The notes beneath the pieces are model-generated. The model was not told the origin of the DNA. It did no database searches and was given only the letters and a program-made list of their open reading frames with translations. A stretch of DNA of 52,869 nucleotides, taken from NCBI GenBank assembly GCA_964368645.1, contig CAYJBY010000021.1, positions 1 through 52,869 on the forward strand, read 5' to 3'. The position numbers and the translations under genes are program-made. Shown piece by piece: positions 33,152 to 42,560 of the stretch (its first letter is position 1; every line of letters begins with the position of its first letter). Origin of the DNA: JAEDHM01 sp964368645 (GTDB taxonomy: Bacteria > Bacillota > Clostridia > Christensenellales > CAG-1252).

Positions 33152-36100
33152 TTATTTATTAGCCGCCGCTTTCTTTTTCTTAACGATAACTATTGCCGCA
33201 TAGGCAGCCGCCGCCACAACCGCCGCACAGCCGATTACGATAAGCGCAATCGCCCAAGCAGGGAGTCCGCCGACTATGGTTATGGTCTTGCCAAGCGTCG
33301 ATTCCGTAACCACGCCGTCCGTATAGGCAACCGCTTTCGCCTCGCCTAAGCTTGCGTAGTCGGCGTTGACGTCGGTCTTGGAGAACAGCGCGATAAACAT
33401 ACCGTCCAAGCAGGCGGTTTCCGCACTGCCGCTCTTAACGCTGTCGTAATCCTTGACGCCGATTTTGTTCTGCGCCATAATCGCCGCTAAGCTGTAGCCT
33501 AAGTAATAGGTCTTAAGTCCGTCTGTGTTCTCGCCCACAAAGGCGCAAAGCTCCATATCCTTAACGGTTTCGTTATCGATAGTAAGCTTGCCGTCCGCGC
33601 CCTTAACGGTTACGGAGAAAGCAGGAGCCGCCGTTTCGGAAGCGGTTTTCGTAAAGTTGATTTGGTCAAGGACTATCACCTTGCCATCAACGACGGTGTA
33701 GGTAACAACCGACATTTTGCCGTCGGTGAAGTTAAGTCCCGTGAAGGCAGGGGTTTCGGTCAGCTCAAGCATATTATCCTCGGTAACGTACTTGCCCAGT
33801 CCTGCGGACTTAAAATAGGAAACGTCACCTGCTCTGTCCTTGAGAGCAACCTCGTCGCTGTAAATGTAGTTATAGAATTTGTCGCCTGCACAGCCCATAT
33901 TGATGTACAAAACGCCGCCGTTTGCGTTGGTTACGTTGCCTATTGCGTCGTAATCGGGGGTAGCCGCCGTGACCTCGCCGTTATCTATATCGGAAATGAA
34001 TTGAGAAACGCTGTAGCAGTGGTCGTGTCCTTCAAGGCACAGGTCAACGCCGTACTGAGAGAACAGCGGAGTAAGCTGGGCTCTTAATGCGATAACGTCG
34101 GTATCGAAAGCGTGAGAGCCTGCCGTATAGGGACCCTTGTGCATAGTCACTACTATCCAGTCTATATTGCCGTTGTCCTTTTTGGTCTTGGCAGACTGCA
34201 AAACTCCGTTCAGCCAAGCGGTTTGCGCCGTGCCGAGGGTGCTGTCGGAAGTAAGGTCGTTGGAATTGATTACCACAAAGCAGACGTTCTTGTAGTAGAA
34301 GCTGTAATAACTGCCGCTGTCCTCAACAACCGCGGACTCGGGAAGAGCCAGCACGGAGGATAAGGCGTAATCGGAATCCTCGTGATTGCCTGTGGTTGCC
34401 GCCACGGGGTTGTTGTACCAAACGTCGGTTTGACCGTTAAGGAGCCATTCCCACTGAACGGTGGAAGTACCCTTGTCGGTGTTGTCGCCGCCGGTGAGGA
34501 TAAAGGCAGGTTTGCCTACCGTGTTAAGCGCGGCGGTGAGGGTGTCGTAGGACAGCTGATAGTTAGCCTCGACAGAGCCTTGAATATCCGTGATACCAAG
34601 GACGGTAAAGCCGTCGGTCGCACCGGGGGTGGTGTAGCTGCCTATCTTGCTCCAGCCGTAGCTGTTGCCGAAACGGTAGTAATAGGTTTTGCCTGCTTCC
34701 ACAGCGTAGGTGGTGACGAAACGGTTATACACCATATTGTAATGGGTAATGTAGGTAATGCCTAAATCTATGCCGGGGATTTCGCGCAGGACGTTCTCGC
34801 CGTCCACGTTGATGATGGTGGCGTCCGAGAAGTTGGCGGTGGTGCCGATTTGGAACTTGCCAACGATAGCAGGAGCGTCCTCTGCCTTGGTGTAATTGCC
34901 TACCGCCAGCACGTTATCGTTCTCGTCGTATTGAGCGTAATCGTAAACGGAAGCGTTAATCGCGGTGAACCAGCTGAAGGTCAGGGAGCTTTCGCCGTTG
35001 GGGGCTATGGATACCATACCGGGCAGATTGCCGTTCTCCGCGGACTTGTATTCGATACCGCTTTCGGTACCGCTCTTGGAGTAGTAGCAGTAATCTCCGA
35101 AGGCGTAGGTCGCCGCGGTGCAGTCTGCGTTCCAAGAGGTGACGTATCTGATTACGAAGTTACTTTGATTGGTTACGTTGTCGTTAGCGTCGAAGGACGC
35201 GCCGTCAGGGGATTTGTCCTCGCCGAAACTGGTGATAATTTTGCCCACGTACTGACCGAGGTTGAAAATCAACGCCTTGGTTACGTACTTGTCGATAAGC
35301 TCCTCGTTGAGGAAATCCGAAAGGGTGTCGTAATCGCTTAGCTTGGCGATATAGTCAAGAGCCGTGGAAATTAGGCTTTCAAAGGAAGTGCCTTGTACAA
35401 AGCCGTTGACCGCGGAGCCGATAATGGCGTTATTAAGCAGGTTGGGGATATACTCCACCAAGGAGAGCAGGCTATCCACGCCGCCGTTTTTCAGCATAGT
35501 AATGGCAGGCTTGATAACCGCGCCGATAACACCCGTGCCCTCAATCGCCGCCACCTGTGCGCCGATGTCCAAGCCTACGCCTGCTTCGAGAGCAGGCTCG
35601 GTGCCGTCCAGTCTTACGGGAGCGGAAGTCAAAAGGTCAAAGGCAGGGAGTAGGTAGTCCAGTAGGGTATCCACTAGCTTTTGAGTCAAAAGTCCTTCGT
35701 TGGCCGCCTGCAAAATCAGAGCGTACGCGCCCGAGAGCTTTACCTCGTTGGCACCCGAACAATGTCCTTTATATATATGGATAGCCGCGTCCGCAAGGGA
35801 AACGGGAGCGATACCGGCTTTCGCCGCCAGACCGCAGGTGCCGTCGCCGTTAAGGAAACCGTAAACCATATCTCCTGCTAATTCGATAATCGTATAAACG
35901 CCGTCCTCGTCCGCTTCAAGAGTGTAACCCTTGGCGGTTAAGCCCTCGCGTAGGGAGGAGAAATCCAGAGCAAACAGGTCGTTGACCAGTTTCGCCAAAA
36001 GTCTGTTGATGGATTCGTCGCCCAGATTGAGGTTGTTCACCACATTGAGTAGGGTGTTTTTGAGATAGGACTCGTCAAGGTAGCTGTTAAGCAAGCCGCT

Positions 36101-37849
36101 GACCATACCGTTAAGCTTGTTGGTAAGAATGGTTTGCAGGTCGTTGCCCGAGTTACTTCCGGGTACGTCCTCAAGCTCCGTGGAGAAACCGCCGTTAAGG
36201 TAAGCGTCGTTATAAACGCCGCCCGAAACGCTGTTGATAACCGCGCTTTTGATGGTATAGGTAAGAGATTGACTCACGTCGCAAACGGATTTGACGTTGC
36301 TGACCATTTTCTCGTAGTAGCCGCCGTTATCCGTTCCGTGGGAAACGTCCACGAAGCGCACGGGTGCGCCGTAGCTGATGGTGGAGCCTGTTTCGATATC
36401 GTAAAATACGTTGCCGTTCTGGGTGATGAACTGCTCGATATCGTTGGAGTGCATATGACCTGAAAAAGCGTATTTGATACCCTTATCGGCAAGCACCGTG
36501 GAAATGTATTCCCAGTTGTCAAGGGTGAAGCCGATTAGGATTTCGTCTTCCATATCGAAGTGGGGCAGGTAGTTCATATGACCTAAGGTAAATACCTGAT
36601 TGCCGTTGGCGATTTTGTCCGTTTTGCCGCCTGCCGTAGTCAGGGGAGCCACAGAGTCTAACGCCCACAGAAGCTGACGGGTGTTAATATCGCCGCCCGT
36701 TCTCTGGTTCCAGCCGATTCTGCCTGAACTTGCGTACTGGTCGTAGGTGAGGAAGTCCTTATAGTAATCGTCGTAAAGCTTTTGAATTGCCTTTTCGTCG
36801 CCGTCGTAAACCATACGGAAGTTGTCAAAGCCCAAGAAAGCTATATCGTCGGTGGGGAAAGCCGCGTAGGACAGACAGCCTGCGCGCTGTGCGCGATCCA
36901 ACTCGGTGTAGTTATCGGTGGCCTCGTAGGCGGCAATCTCGGAAGCGGTGGGAGCCTCGGCGGTGATTTTCTCGGCTAACGTGGTAATCGCCGCGCCGTT
37001 GGAGTCGGTGGTGTAGAAGTATTGGCTATCCTTGAAGAACTCGGTGTCCTGCCAGTTGATTGTGCCGAGATAGACTTTTTCCGCACTGCCGTAAAAGCTG
37101 TAAAACTCGCCGTACTTTGCGGTGTTGTCGGAATAGAATTTGTTGGTGTAGGCAGTCGCCTCAGTAGCGGTGGTGCCCTCGTAATCCCAACCCGTCATAC
37201 CGAAATCCTCGTAAATCTTGAAGAAATCCTCGTAGGTGCAGTTGGGAGCGGTTTTGCGGTAGGAGCTTAGGTACTGCTCCATCAAAGCGTCAATGGAGTC
37301 GGAGTCCAAGCCCTCGCCGCTCCAACCGCTGACGGTGGTATTAAGCCAGTTGTCCAGTTCCTCATCGTCCACCATATAGGACGCGGAACGCTTGTTGTAA
37401 AGGTCGTGGTTGCCGGGGATAACGTAGATTTGGAAAGCAGCCTTATTGCCGCCTGCCGCTGAGCGCATCCAATAGGTCAGCTCGGTAAAAGCGTCCGCCA
37501 CAGCCTGATGACCTGCAAGCTCACTGTTACTGGTAATGTCGCCTGTGACCACCACGTAATCGGGCAGCTCGTTTTTGATAACCTTAATTGCGCCGTCAAG
37601 GCAGCTTTCGCTTTCCTCAAGGAGCTTGGTATCGGTGCTGTAGGTACGGATATAGCCGCCGGAAAGCTTGTTGCAGTATTCCTCGACGTAAACGTGAATA
37701 TCCGAAATGTGACAAACCTTTACCTTGCCCTGTTCCTCCGCAAGAGCGGTGGCGTTAGGCGCGGCGAAAAGGCAGGTCAGCCCTATGGTTAGTACGAAAA
37801 CCACCAAAAGGGCGGCGACTAACAGATTGTTTTTAAGCGTTCTGGACAT
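33152..37849 (-). CDS. secreted, membrane-anchored protein with two metallophosphoesterase domains
   Basis: 1565 residues. The start is ATG at 37849, since a TTG at 37861 would fall inside the GGAGG site. A signal peptide (8-30, cleavage near ATALA-EE) is followed by phosphoesterase 1: HISDIHVY (about 47), TGDIT, GNHDLY, GHMNYLPHF and GHMHSND. A long helical/linker region follows (about 530-940). Then comes a fibronectin-like segment (about 950-1080, as in purple acid phosphatases) and phosphoesterase 2: GITDIQGS (about 1084), TGGDNTDKG, TGNHEDSD, VVTMHKGPY and EGHDHCYS. The end is a transmembrane helix and KKKKAAANK. Both metal sites look intact. It is probably a cell-surface phosphatase or nucleotidase; the substrate is unknown. 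Confidence 0.88.
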   Translation of the reverse strand: MSRTLKNNLLVAALLVVFVLTIGLTCLFAAPNATALAEEQGKVKVCHISDIHVYVEEYCNKLSGGYIRTYSTDTKLLEESESCLDGAIKVIKNELPDYVVVTGDITSNSELAGHQAVADAFTELTYWMRSAAGGNKAAFQIYVIPGNHDLYNKRSASYMVDDEELDNWLNTTVSGWSGEGLDSDSIDALMEQYLSSYRKTAPNCTYEDFFKIYEDFGMTGWDYEGTTATEATAYTNKFYSDNTAKYGEFYSFYGSAEKVYLGTINWQDTEFFKDSQYFYTTDSNGAAITTLAEKITAEAPTASEIAAYEATDNYTELDRAQRAGCLSYAAFPTDDIAFLGFDNFRMVYDGDEKAIQKLYDDYYKDFLTYDQYASSGRIGWNQRTGGDINTRQLLWALDSVAPLTTAGGKTDKIANGNQVFTLGHMNYLPHFDMEDEILIGFTLDNWEYISTVLADKGIKYAFSGHMHSNDIEQFITQNGNVFYDIETGSTISYGAPVRFVDVSHGTDNGGYYEKMVSNVKSVCDVSQSLTYTIKSAVINSVSGGVYNDAYLNGGFSTELEDVPGSNSGNDLQTILTNKLNGMVSGLLNSYLDESYLKNTLLNVVNNLNLGDESINRLLAKLVNDLFALDFSSLREGLTAKGYTLEADEDGVYTIIELAGDMVYGFLNGDGTCGLAAKAGIAPVSLADAAIHIYKGHCSGANEVKLSGAYALILQAANEGLLTQKLVDTLLDYLLPAFDLLTSAPVRLDGTEPALEAGVGLDIGAQVAAIEGTGVIGAVIKPAITMLKNGGVDSLLSLVEYIPNLLNNAIIGSAVNGFVQGTSFESLISTALDYIAKLSDYDTLSDFLNEELIDKYVTKALIFNLGQYVGKIITSFGEDKSPDGASFDANDNVTNQSNFVIRYVTSWNADCTAATYAFGDYCYYSKSGTESGIEYKSAENGNLPGMVSIAPNGESSLTFSWFTAINASVYDYAQYDENDNVLAVGNYTKAEDAPAIVGKFQIGTTANFSDATIINVDGENVLREIPGIDLGITYITHYNMVYNRFVTTYAVEAGKTYYYRFGNSYGWSKIGSYTTPGATDGFTVLGITDIQGSVEANYQLSYDTLTAALNTVGKPAFILTGGDNTDKGTSTVQWEWLLNGQTDVWYNNPVAATTGNHEDSDYALSSVLALPESAVVEDSGSYYSFYYKNVCFVVINSNDLTSDSTLGTAQTAWLNGVLQSAKTKKDNGNIDWIVVTMHKGPYTAGSHAFDTDVIALRAQLTPLFSQYGVDLCLEGHDHCYSVSQFISDIDNGEVTAATPDYDAIGNVTNANGGVLYINMGCAGDKFYNYIYSDEVALKDRAGDVSYFKSAGLGKYVTEDNMLELTETPAFTGLNFTDGKMSVVTYTVVDGKVIVLDQINFTKTASETAAPAFSVTVKGADGKLTIDNETVKDMELCAFVGENTDGLKTYYLGYSLAAIMAQNKIGVKDYDSVKSGSAETACLDGMFIALFSKTDVNADYASLGEAKAVAYTDGVVTESTLGKTITIVGGLPAWAIALIVIGCAAVVAAAAYAAIVIVKKKKAAANK

Positions 37850-38022
37850 AAAGACCTCCAAAAATAGATAATAACGAAGAAATCAGCGAAAAAAGGGGAA
37901 TACTGATTTTTTAGCGGTAACATTATATCATATATAATCCCGCCTTGCAACAGTAAAATTTTTGAAAAGTCGAATTTTTTTTCATATTTTGAGTAACCAA
38001 CCCACAACAACTACGGAAATAC

Positions 38023-38455
38023 CGCCTGTCGGCGAGATTCTTCACTTCGCACTGCGTACTCGTTCAGAATGACAAAAACCGTCAGAATGTTGTCATTCTG
38101 AGGACGTGACCTGTCACTACGAAGAATCTCGCATCTATGCGGAAAATCACCCCACAAACTAAAAAAGAAACGCCTGTCGGCGAGATTCTTCACTTCGTAC
38201 TGCGTACTCGTTCAGAATGACAATCCCAACCAACCCACAATAACTATGTAATACCGCCTATCGGCGAGATTCTTCACTTCGTACTGTGTACTCGTTCAGA
38301 ATGACAAAAACCGTCAGAATGTTGTCATTCTGAGGAGTGACCTGTCACTACGAAGAATCTCGCATCTATGCGGAAAATCACGGAATATAATTTCACGCAA
38401 ATACCGCCTATCGGCGAGATTCTTCACTTCGAGCAAAGCTCTCGTTCAGAATGAC
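38023..38455. repeat. array of six R1 elements, mostly alternating in orientation
   Basis: Reverse 38023-38074, forward 38091-38142, reverse 38171-38222, reverse 38255-38305, forward 38323-38373, reverse 38405-38455. Arms are GTAC/GTAC, GTGAC/GTCAC and GAGC/GCTC; tails are CGCCtgtcGGCG, CGCatctatGCG and CGCCtatcGGCG. It fills the space between divergent surface-protein genes. A similar unit (reverse element, CGTCAGAATGT, forward element) occurs twice, so a local duplication took place. Confidence 0.88.
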
Positions 38456-38525
38456 AATTCCAACCATTGTGCAATAAAGCGATAGCTTTCAAAATAAAAA
38501 ACCGCGTGTTTTGTGGAAAACCGTA

Positions 38526-38555
38526 TTGCAAAAGCCTTTCGCGCGGTGTTATACT
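38526..38555 (+). promoter_or_regulatory. promoter of the LCAT-like lipoprotein with a leader hairpin
   Basis: TTGCAA (38526-38531), an 18-bp spacer, TATACT (38550-38555). The leader has a perfect hairpin, CGGCGC/GCGCCG, with an ATCT loop (38575-38590). Confidence 0.65.
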
Positions 38556-38605
38556 ACAAGGGTATATCAGCAGTCGGCGCATCTGCGCCGCATTTGGGAG
38601 GAGCT

Positions 38606-40102
38606 ATGAAAAGGTTTTTTGCAGTATCGCTTTGCGTTTTGCTCATTGCGGTTTTGGCGATTACGCCCCTGTTGCTTTTAAGCGGTTGTGACGACAAAAA
38701 AGAGGAGAAAAAAGCAATAGTTATGATGCACGGTATAGGTTGCGGCGGTTTTTACGACGCCGAAACGGACGATCCCGTGTTCTGTTTTTCGGATTTTAAC
38801 AGTGCGGAAATTCTCAATTTCATCACCCTTGCCACGGATTTTGAAGGCGAAAACGGCTTGATTAACCGTATGGCGGTGAACGAGGACGGCACCAAAAAGG
38901 ACGACGGCTTGCGTACGGGCACGATGGACGATCCCACCGTTTACACCGTTGGCAACCTCTTTGAAAATATGTTCGACGAATTAGAGGACGAATACAGCGA
39001 CGATTACGACGTTTTGACCTTCCAGTACGACTGGCGTTTAAGCACCGATACCGCGGCGGCGGACCTTGAAAACTACGTCAAGGATTACGACAAGGTGGTT
39101 TTGATTACCCACAGTATGGGCGGACTCGTGGTATCCTCTTTCCTGCAAAAGGAAGCTAACCGCGCTAAGGTTGAGAAGTTTATACCTATATCCGCTCCCT
39201 TCTACGGCGCAATGGATACGGTGTATTTTATGTACGAGGGGCTGTTCTCCGCTATCGGCGAAATGCTTTCAGGCAACTGGTTCGACCTTGCCGCTATGGG
39301 CAATATCAAGGTGGCAGGTATGACTCTTAACGCCGCGGTTTTAATCGACGGCATTATCCCCAAGGCAAGCTACCCCAAGGCTTACGACAAGGACGGCAGA
39401 CTCAACTTAGGCGTTGCGTTCGACGTTTTGATGTCCAAGCTGGACAGCCCGGAAATCGTTAGTCTTATGAAGAGCGCAGGAGTCAGCGCGGATATGATTT
39501 TCGATATTTTGAAGGGTATCGGCAAGAATATGTATTCTCTCTACGATTTGTTCCCCACGGAGCAGTTCTTCGCAGATCTCTCTTACGGACTGACCGACGC
39601 TCCTATTGAGGTAGAGGACGACAATCTTACCTATGCGGAGTTTATGACCTATCTCACCGAGGATTCTTATCTTAAGACCATAACCAATTTCGAGGCAGGC
39701 GGCGTAAAGCCCCAGCTAAGCACCCTGCAAGCCTACCAAAACGCCAAATACGTGGACGGAAAGCACGTAAGCACTCTGGTTGACACCTATTATATTTCGG
39801 GCTACGGCGTTAAGACCTTAACCTCGGTCGAGGTGGAAGACGATGACGAAAACGAGTACGAGTTTAACCGCTACGGTGACGGCTTGGTTTCCGTTTGGAG
39901 CGCGACCTTAGGCAAGTACTACGGCGGCGAAGCGGCGATAACTACCGCTATTAAGAACGACGGCGTTTTCTATGCGGATAACATAATGATAGTGGGCGCA
40001 ACAGGCGAGGACGACGGTAGAGTCGGCACCTCTCACGCCTTTGTGGCAATGGATAAAAGAGTAATCGACAAGGTCAGCGACCTTATCGACAAACTTGACT
40101 AA
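38606..40102 (+). CDS. LCAT-family alpha/beta-hydrolase lipoprotein (putative lipase/acyltransferase)
   Basis: 498 residues. The ATG at 38606 follows GGGAGGAG; the in-frame upstream extension would precede the leader hairpin and is rejected. A lipoprotein signal (MKRFFAVSLCVLLIAVL...LLSGC, lipidated at C28) leads to an alpha/beta-hydrolase with the oxyanion strand VMMHGIG. The nucleophile is S170 in LITHSMGGLV, the acid D425 in YGDGLVSVW and the base H477 in GTSHAFVAM. The 'GDGxVS...SH' end is typical of lecithin:cholesterol acyltransferase-like enzymes. It probably acts on lipids at the outer face of the membrane. Confidence 0.88.
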   Translation: MKRFFAVSLCVLLIAVLAITPLLLLSGCDDKKEEKKAIVMMHGIGCGGFYDAETDDPVFCFSDFNSAEILNFITLATDFEGENGLINRMAVNEDGTKKDDGLRTGTMDDPTVYTVGNLFENMFDELEDEYSDDYDVLTFQYDWRLSTDTAAADLENYVKDYDKVVLITHSMGGLVVSSFLQKEANRAKVEKFIPISAPFYGAMDTVYFMYEGLFSAIGEMLSGNWFDLAAMGNIKVAGMTLNAAVLIDGIIPKASYPKAYDKDGRLNLGVAFDVLMSKLDSPEIVSLMKSAGVSADMIFDILKGIGKNMYSLYDLFPTEQFFADLSYGLTDAPIEVEDDNLTYAEFMTYLTEDSYLKTITNFEAGGVKPQLSTLQAYQNAKYVDGKHVSTLVDTYYISGYGVKTLTSVEVEDDDENEYEFNRYGDGLVSVWSATLGKYYGGEAAITTAIKNDGVFYADNIMIVGATGEDDGRVGTSHAFVAMDKRVIDKVSDLIDKLD

Positions 40103-40106
40103 AATC

Positions 40107-40211
40107 ACCCCACAAAAATATGCGATATTTTTGCGGGGAACCCCGATAGCCCACCCCACAACACCGTTACACGGTCTTGTGGGGTGATTGTAGAATCTCG
40201 CATTTATGCGG
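40107..40211. repeat. R2 palindrome and R2-R1 composite
   Basis: 40107-40146: ACCCCACAAAAATAT-GCG-ATATTTTTGCGGGG with trailing AACCCCG. 40152-40211: CCACCCCACAACACCGT-TAC-ACGGTCTTGTGGGG joined to TAGAATCTCGC and the tail CGCATTTATGCG. Confidence 0.85.
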
Positions 40212-40288
40212 AAACCCCACAAAAAAAGCGCATACAGCAAAAGCGGAAATAACAAAATCGCAAACAACAAAACCATTATTACGAAAAG

Positions 40289-40319
40289 AAACGGTGTAAC
40301 GCGTCTGCGTTGCACCGTT
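40289..40319. terminator. hairpin terminator between the lipoprotein and zinc-ribbon genes
   Basis: ACGGTGTAACGC pairs with GCGTTGCACCGT around GTCT, with a TTTC-rich 3' side on the minus strand. A second hairpin (TTCCGCGG/CCGCGGAA, 40349-40380) follows. Confidence 0.6.
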
Positions 40320-40423
40320 TCCGCTTTAGACGCTGTCTAAAGCTGTTCCGCGGTCGAATTATTTTAACCGTCCGCGGAAACGTCCGCGTATCGTGCATTT
40401 ACTGCCGATAACCTTGCGGACAG

Positions 40424-40570
40424 TTAGTCGATCTTAGTAAAACTGGAATTGTTGCACTTAGGGCAAGGGGGCATCTTGTCAGAGCCGCCGAGTTGAACGT
40501 CGGTGCCACAGTTGGTGCAGCTGTAACTGCCTGCGCCGGGCTTTTCACCGGTGTGGATAAATTTAGCCAT
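40424..40570 (-). CDS. 48-residue zinc-ribbon protein
   Basis: A short gene with a strong AAAGGAGG site before the ATG at 40570. The protein MAKFIHTGEKPGAG... has two CxxC knuckles, CTNC (18-21) and CPKC (36-39), that would hold one zinc ion. It ends in SSFTKID. It resembles the small clostridial 'zinc ribbon-containing (seleno)protein DG' family, as I remember it; in some members a Cys is selenocysteine, whereas here the coding is plain. Function is unknown. It is monocistronic with R1 elements upstream and hairpins downstream. Confidence 0.85.
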   Translation of the reverse strand: MAKFIHTGEKPGAGSYSCTNCGTDVQLGGSDKMPPCPKCNNSSFTKID

Positions 40571-40688
40571 TGTTGTTCCTCCTTTTACTTGATACTGTTA
40601 TTTTGTCCGTCTTATTCCGCTTTTATTCGTCAAATTATCAAAAAACCAACAACAACTTACCCCGATAACCATTAAGCAAAAATTAACG

Positions 40689-40982
40689 TGTCATTCTGAA
40701 CGAGAGCTTTGCTTGAAGTGAAGAATCTCGCATTTATGCGGAAAACCGCCCCACAATAATCCACCCCGAGGCGAAAGTCGGGCGTTGGAGAACCACCCCG
40801 ATAATCCACCCCCACACTCTGCGTTGTCATTCTGAGGAGCAACCTTGTTGCAACGAAGAATCTCGCCGATAGGCGCAAACAGCAAAAGCGGAAAATATGT
40901 GATACATAAGGTGATATAGAGTATTTTTACCGCCTGTCGGCGAGATTCTTCGCCGCGTACTGCGTACTTGCTCAGAATGACA
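40689..40982. repeat. three R1 elements
   Basis: Forward 40689-40741 (arm GAGC/GCTT), forward 40825-40875 (arm GCAAC/GTTGC), reverse 40931-40982 (arm GTAC/GTAC). Bases 40983-41114 hold T-rich DNA with repeated CTTTTT words and no gene. Confidence 0.85.
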
Positions 40983-41114
40983 GCAACTCCTTTCTGCGAT
41001 TACTCTTTTTAAGTTGTGTTTTTTGAAACAGCCTTTTTACAGCAATCCTTTTCTGCAATAATCTTTCTTTACGGCAGTCCTTTTTCAATAACCTACTTTC
41101 CCCCAGCGGTATTC

Positions 41115-41621
41115 TCACATCAGTCTGCACAGCAGGCAGGACACCACCGCGCCTACCGCCGTTGCCAGTAAAGCTATGGGAATTGCGCCCTTGAGTTTTT
41201 TGACCTTAGTTGTGGAAAAATACACCGCGGTGACGTAAAAAATCGTTTCGCTGCTGCCCATAATCACCGAGGCGCACCTAGCCGTATAGCTATCCGCTCC
41301 GTAGGTTTTGTAAATATCCTCCAACAGCGCAAGACTGCCGCTTCCCGACAGAGGGCGCACCACGATAAACTCCGTAAGCTCCGAGGGAACTCCGATAAAA
41401 TCAAACACGGGCGCGAGGGTTTTCGACAGGGCGGCGGAGAGTCCGCTTACCCTAAAAAGCACCACCGCCAAGTATATGCCTGCGATAAAAGGAAAGATGC
41501 TGACCACCAGCTTAATAGCCTTTTCCGCGCCCTCGGCAAAGCGCGTGAAAACAGGCACTCTTTTTATGTAGGCAAAGAGGAAAAGAACGATAACCAGTAT
41601 CGGCAGAATGTACGCGCTCAT
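41115..41621 (-). CDS. spmB: spore maturation protein B
   Basis: 168 residues from the ATG at 41621, which overlaps the spmA stop as ATGA. A longer in-frame reading would lie entirely inside spmA and is rejected. It is an integral membrane protein of the nucleoside-recognition (Gate) family with several helices (ILPILVIVLFLFAYI, SIFPFIAGIYLAVVL, AIPIALLATAVGAVV). Family motifs RPLSGSGSLALLEDIYKTYGADS and ASVIMGSSETIFYV are present. In Bacillus SpmA/SpmB affect spore-core dehydration. Its presence suggests a spore former or a recent descendant of one. Confidence 0.92.
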   Translation of the reverse strand: MSAYILPILVIVLFLFAYIKRVPVFTRFAEGAEKAIKLVVSIFPFIAGIYLAVVLFRVSGLSAALSKTLAPVFDFIGVPSELTEFIVVRPLSGSGSLALLEDIYKTYGADSYTARCASVIMGSSETIFYVTAVYFSTTKVKKLKGAIPIALLATAVGAVVSCLLCRLM

Positions 41622-42550
41622 TGTCTTTCCGCTCCGCTTTTTGCCGCAAATAAACCCCCAGCCGTTTTCTTTCGCGCCCCTGTCGTTACGGTAACGCCGC
41701 ACCCTGCGGCTGTGTGTTTCCCGACCGTTTTTTTCCGTTTCGGCAACCACTTTCCGCGGTCGAAATTTTTCTCTTTAGTCTGCGTTTTCAACCCCTTATA
41801 ACAGTCGGATTTTCTCCTTTCGGTCTTCAATTTCGCACTCTTTCCGCAGTCGGAATTTCCTTTTTTAACAACCATTTTCGACAAGCCTTTTCCGCAGTCT
41901 GTATATCCATCTTTAGTCTGCATTTTCGTACCCTTATAGCCGTTGAAATTTCCCTCTTTAGCCTTTGCTTTCAACGCCTTACGGGCAGCGGATTTTTTAC
42001 CGGGATAGCAGAAAACGCGCACCAACGCCACCCCCACTAGGGTGGTAATCAGCGTTGCCAAAAGGGTAGGCAGGATTATATCAGAAGCGGAGCCTGAGCC
42101 TGCCGCGCTCCTTAACGCGATAACCGTTGCAGGCAAAAGTTGTATGGACGTGACGTTGATTATCAGGAACATAAGCATATCGGGAGTGGCGGTATCCGAG
42201 CCGTCCGTCATTAATTCCATCGCCTTAATTCCGAGCGGAGTCGCCGCGCCCCCCATACCCAAAAAGTTGGCGGCGAGGTTCATACTGATAACGTCCTGCG
42301 CTTCGCGGCTTTGTTTGCGGAAAAAGAGCTTGGTGACGGGGCGGAAAAGGGCGGCTAAATAGCGGCTTAACCCTGCGCCGTCCATTACCTCCAGTATCCC
42401 CATCCAAAGAGCGTAAACCGCCGTCATTTTAATGCAAAGGCTTACCGCACCTGCGGTTCCTTCCAACATAACCGACACCGCGCTTTCGGGATTTATGAAG
42501 CAAATCGCCCCCAGACCGAGGCAACACATCAGCACAAATATCAAATTCAT
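41618..42550 (-). CDS. spmA: spore maturation protein A with a Lys-rich repeat tail
   Basis: 310 residues against the usual 195-200. Residues 1-182 are a standard SpmA: several membrane helices, MNLAANFLGMGGAATPLGIKAM, and the NVTSIQLLPATVIALRSAAGS block. From 183 on is an extra basic, Cys- and Lys-rich tail. Residues 201-275 form five imperfect 15-16-residue repeats (TDCGKGLSKMVVKKGN, SDCGKSAKLKTERRK and SDCYKGLKTQTKEKN, with outer copies NFNGYKG... and FDRGKW...). It overlaps spmB by 4 bp. No ribosome binding site precedes the ATG; the promoter sits almost on it. Confidence 0.9.
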   Translation of the reverse strand: MNLIFVLMCCLGLGAICFINPESAVSVMLEGTAGAVSLCIKMTAVYALWMGILEVMDGAGLSRYLAALFRPVTKLFFRKQSREAQDVISMNLAANFLGMGGAATPLGIKAMELMTDGSDTATPDMLMFLIINVTSIQLLPATVIALRSAAGSGSASDIILPTLLATLITTLVGVALVRVFCYPGKKSAARKALKAKAKEGNFNGYKGTKMQTKDGYTDCGKGLSKMVVKKGNSDCGKSAKLKTERRKSDCYKGLKTQTKEKNFDRGKWLPKRKKTVGKHTAAGCGVTVTTGARKKTAGGLFAAKSGAERQ

Positions 42551-42560
42551 ATATAAATCT

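Noticed and set aside
38023..38455. CRISPR array from the repeated R1 elements
   Set aside because: Copies alternate in orientation, contain internal palindromes, and have no uniform unique spacers.
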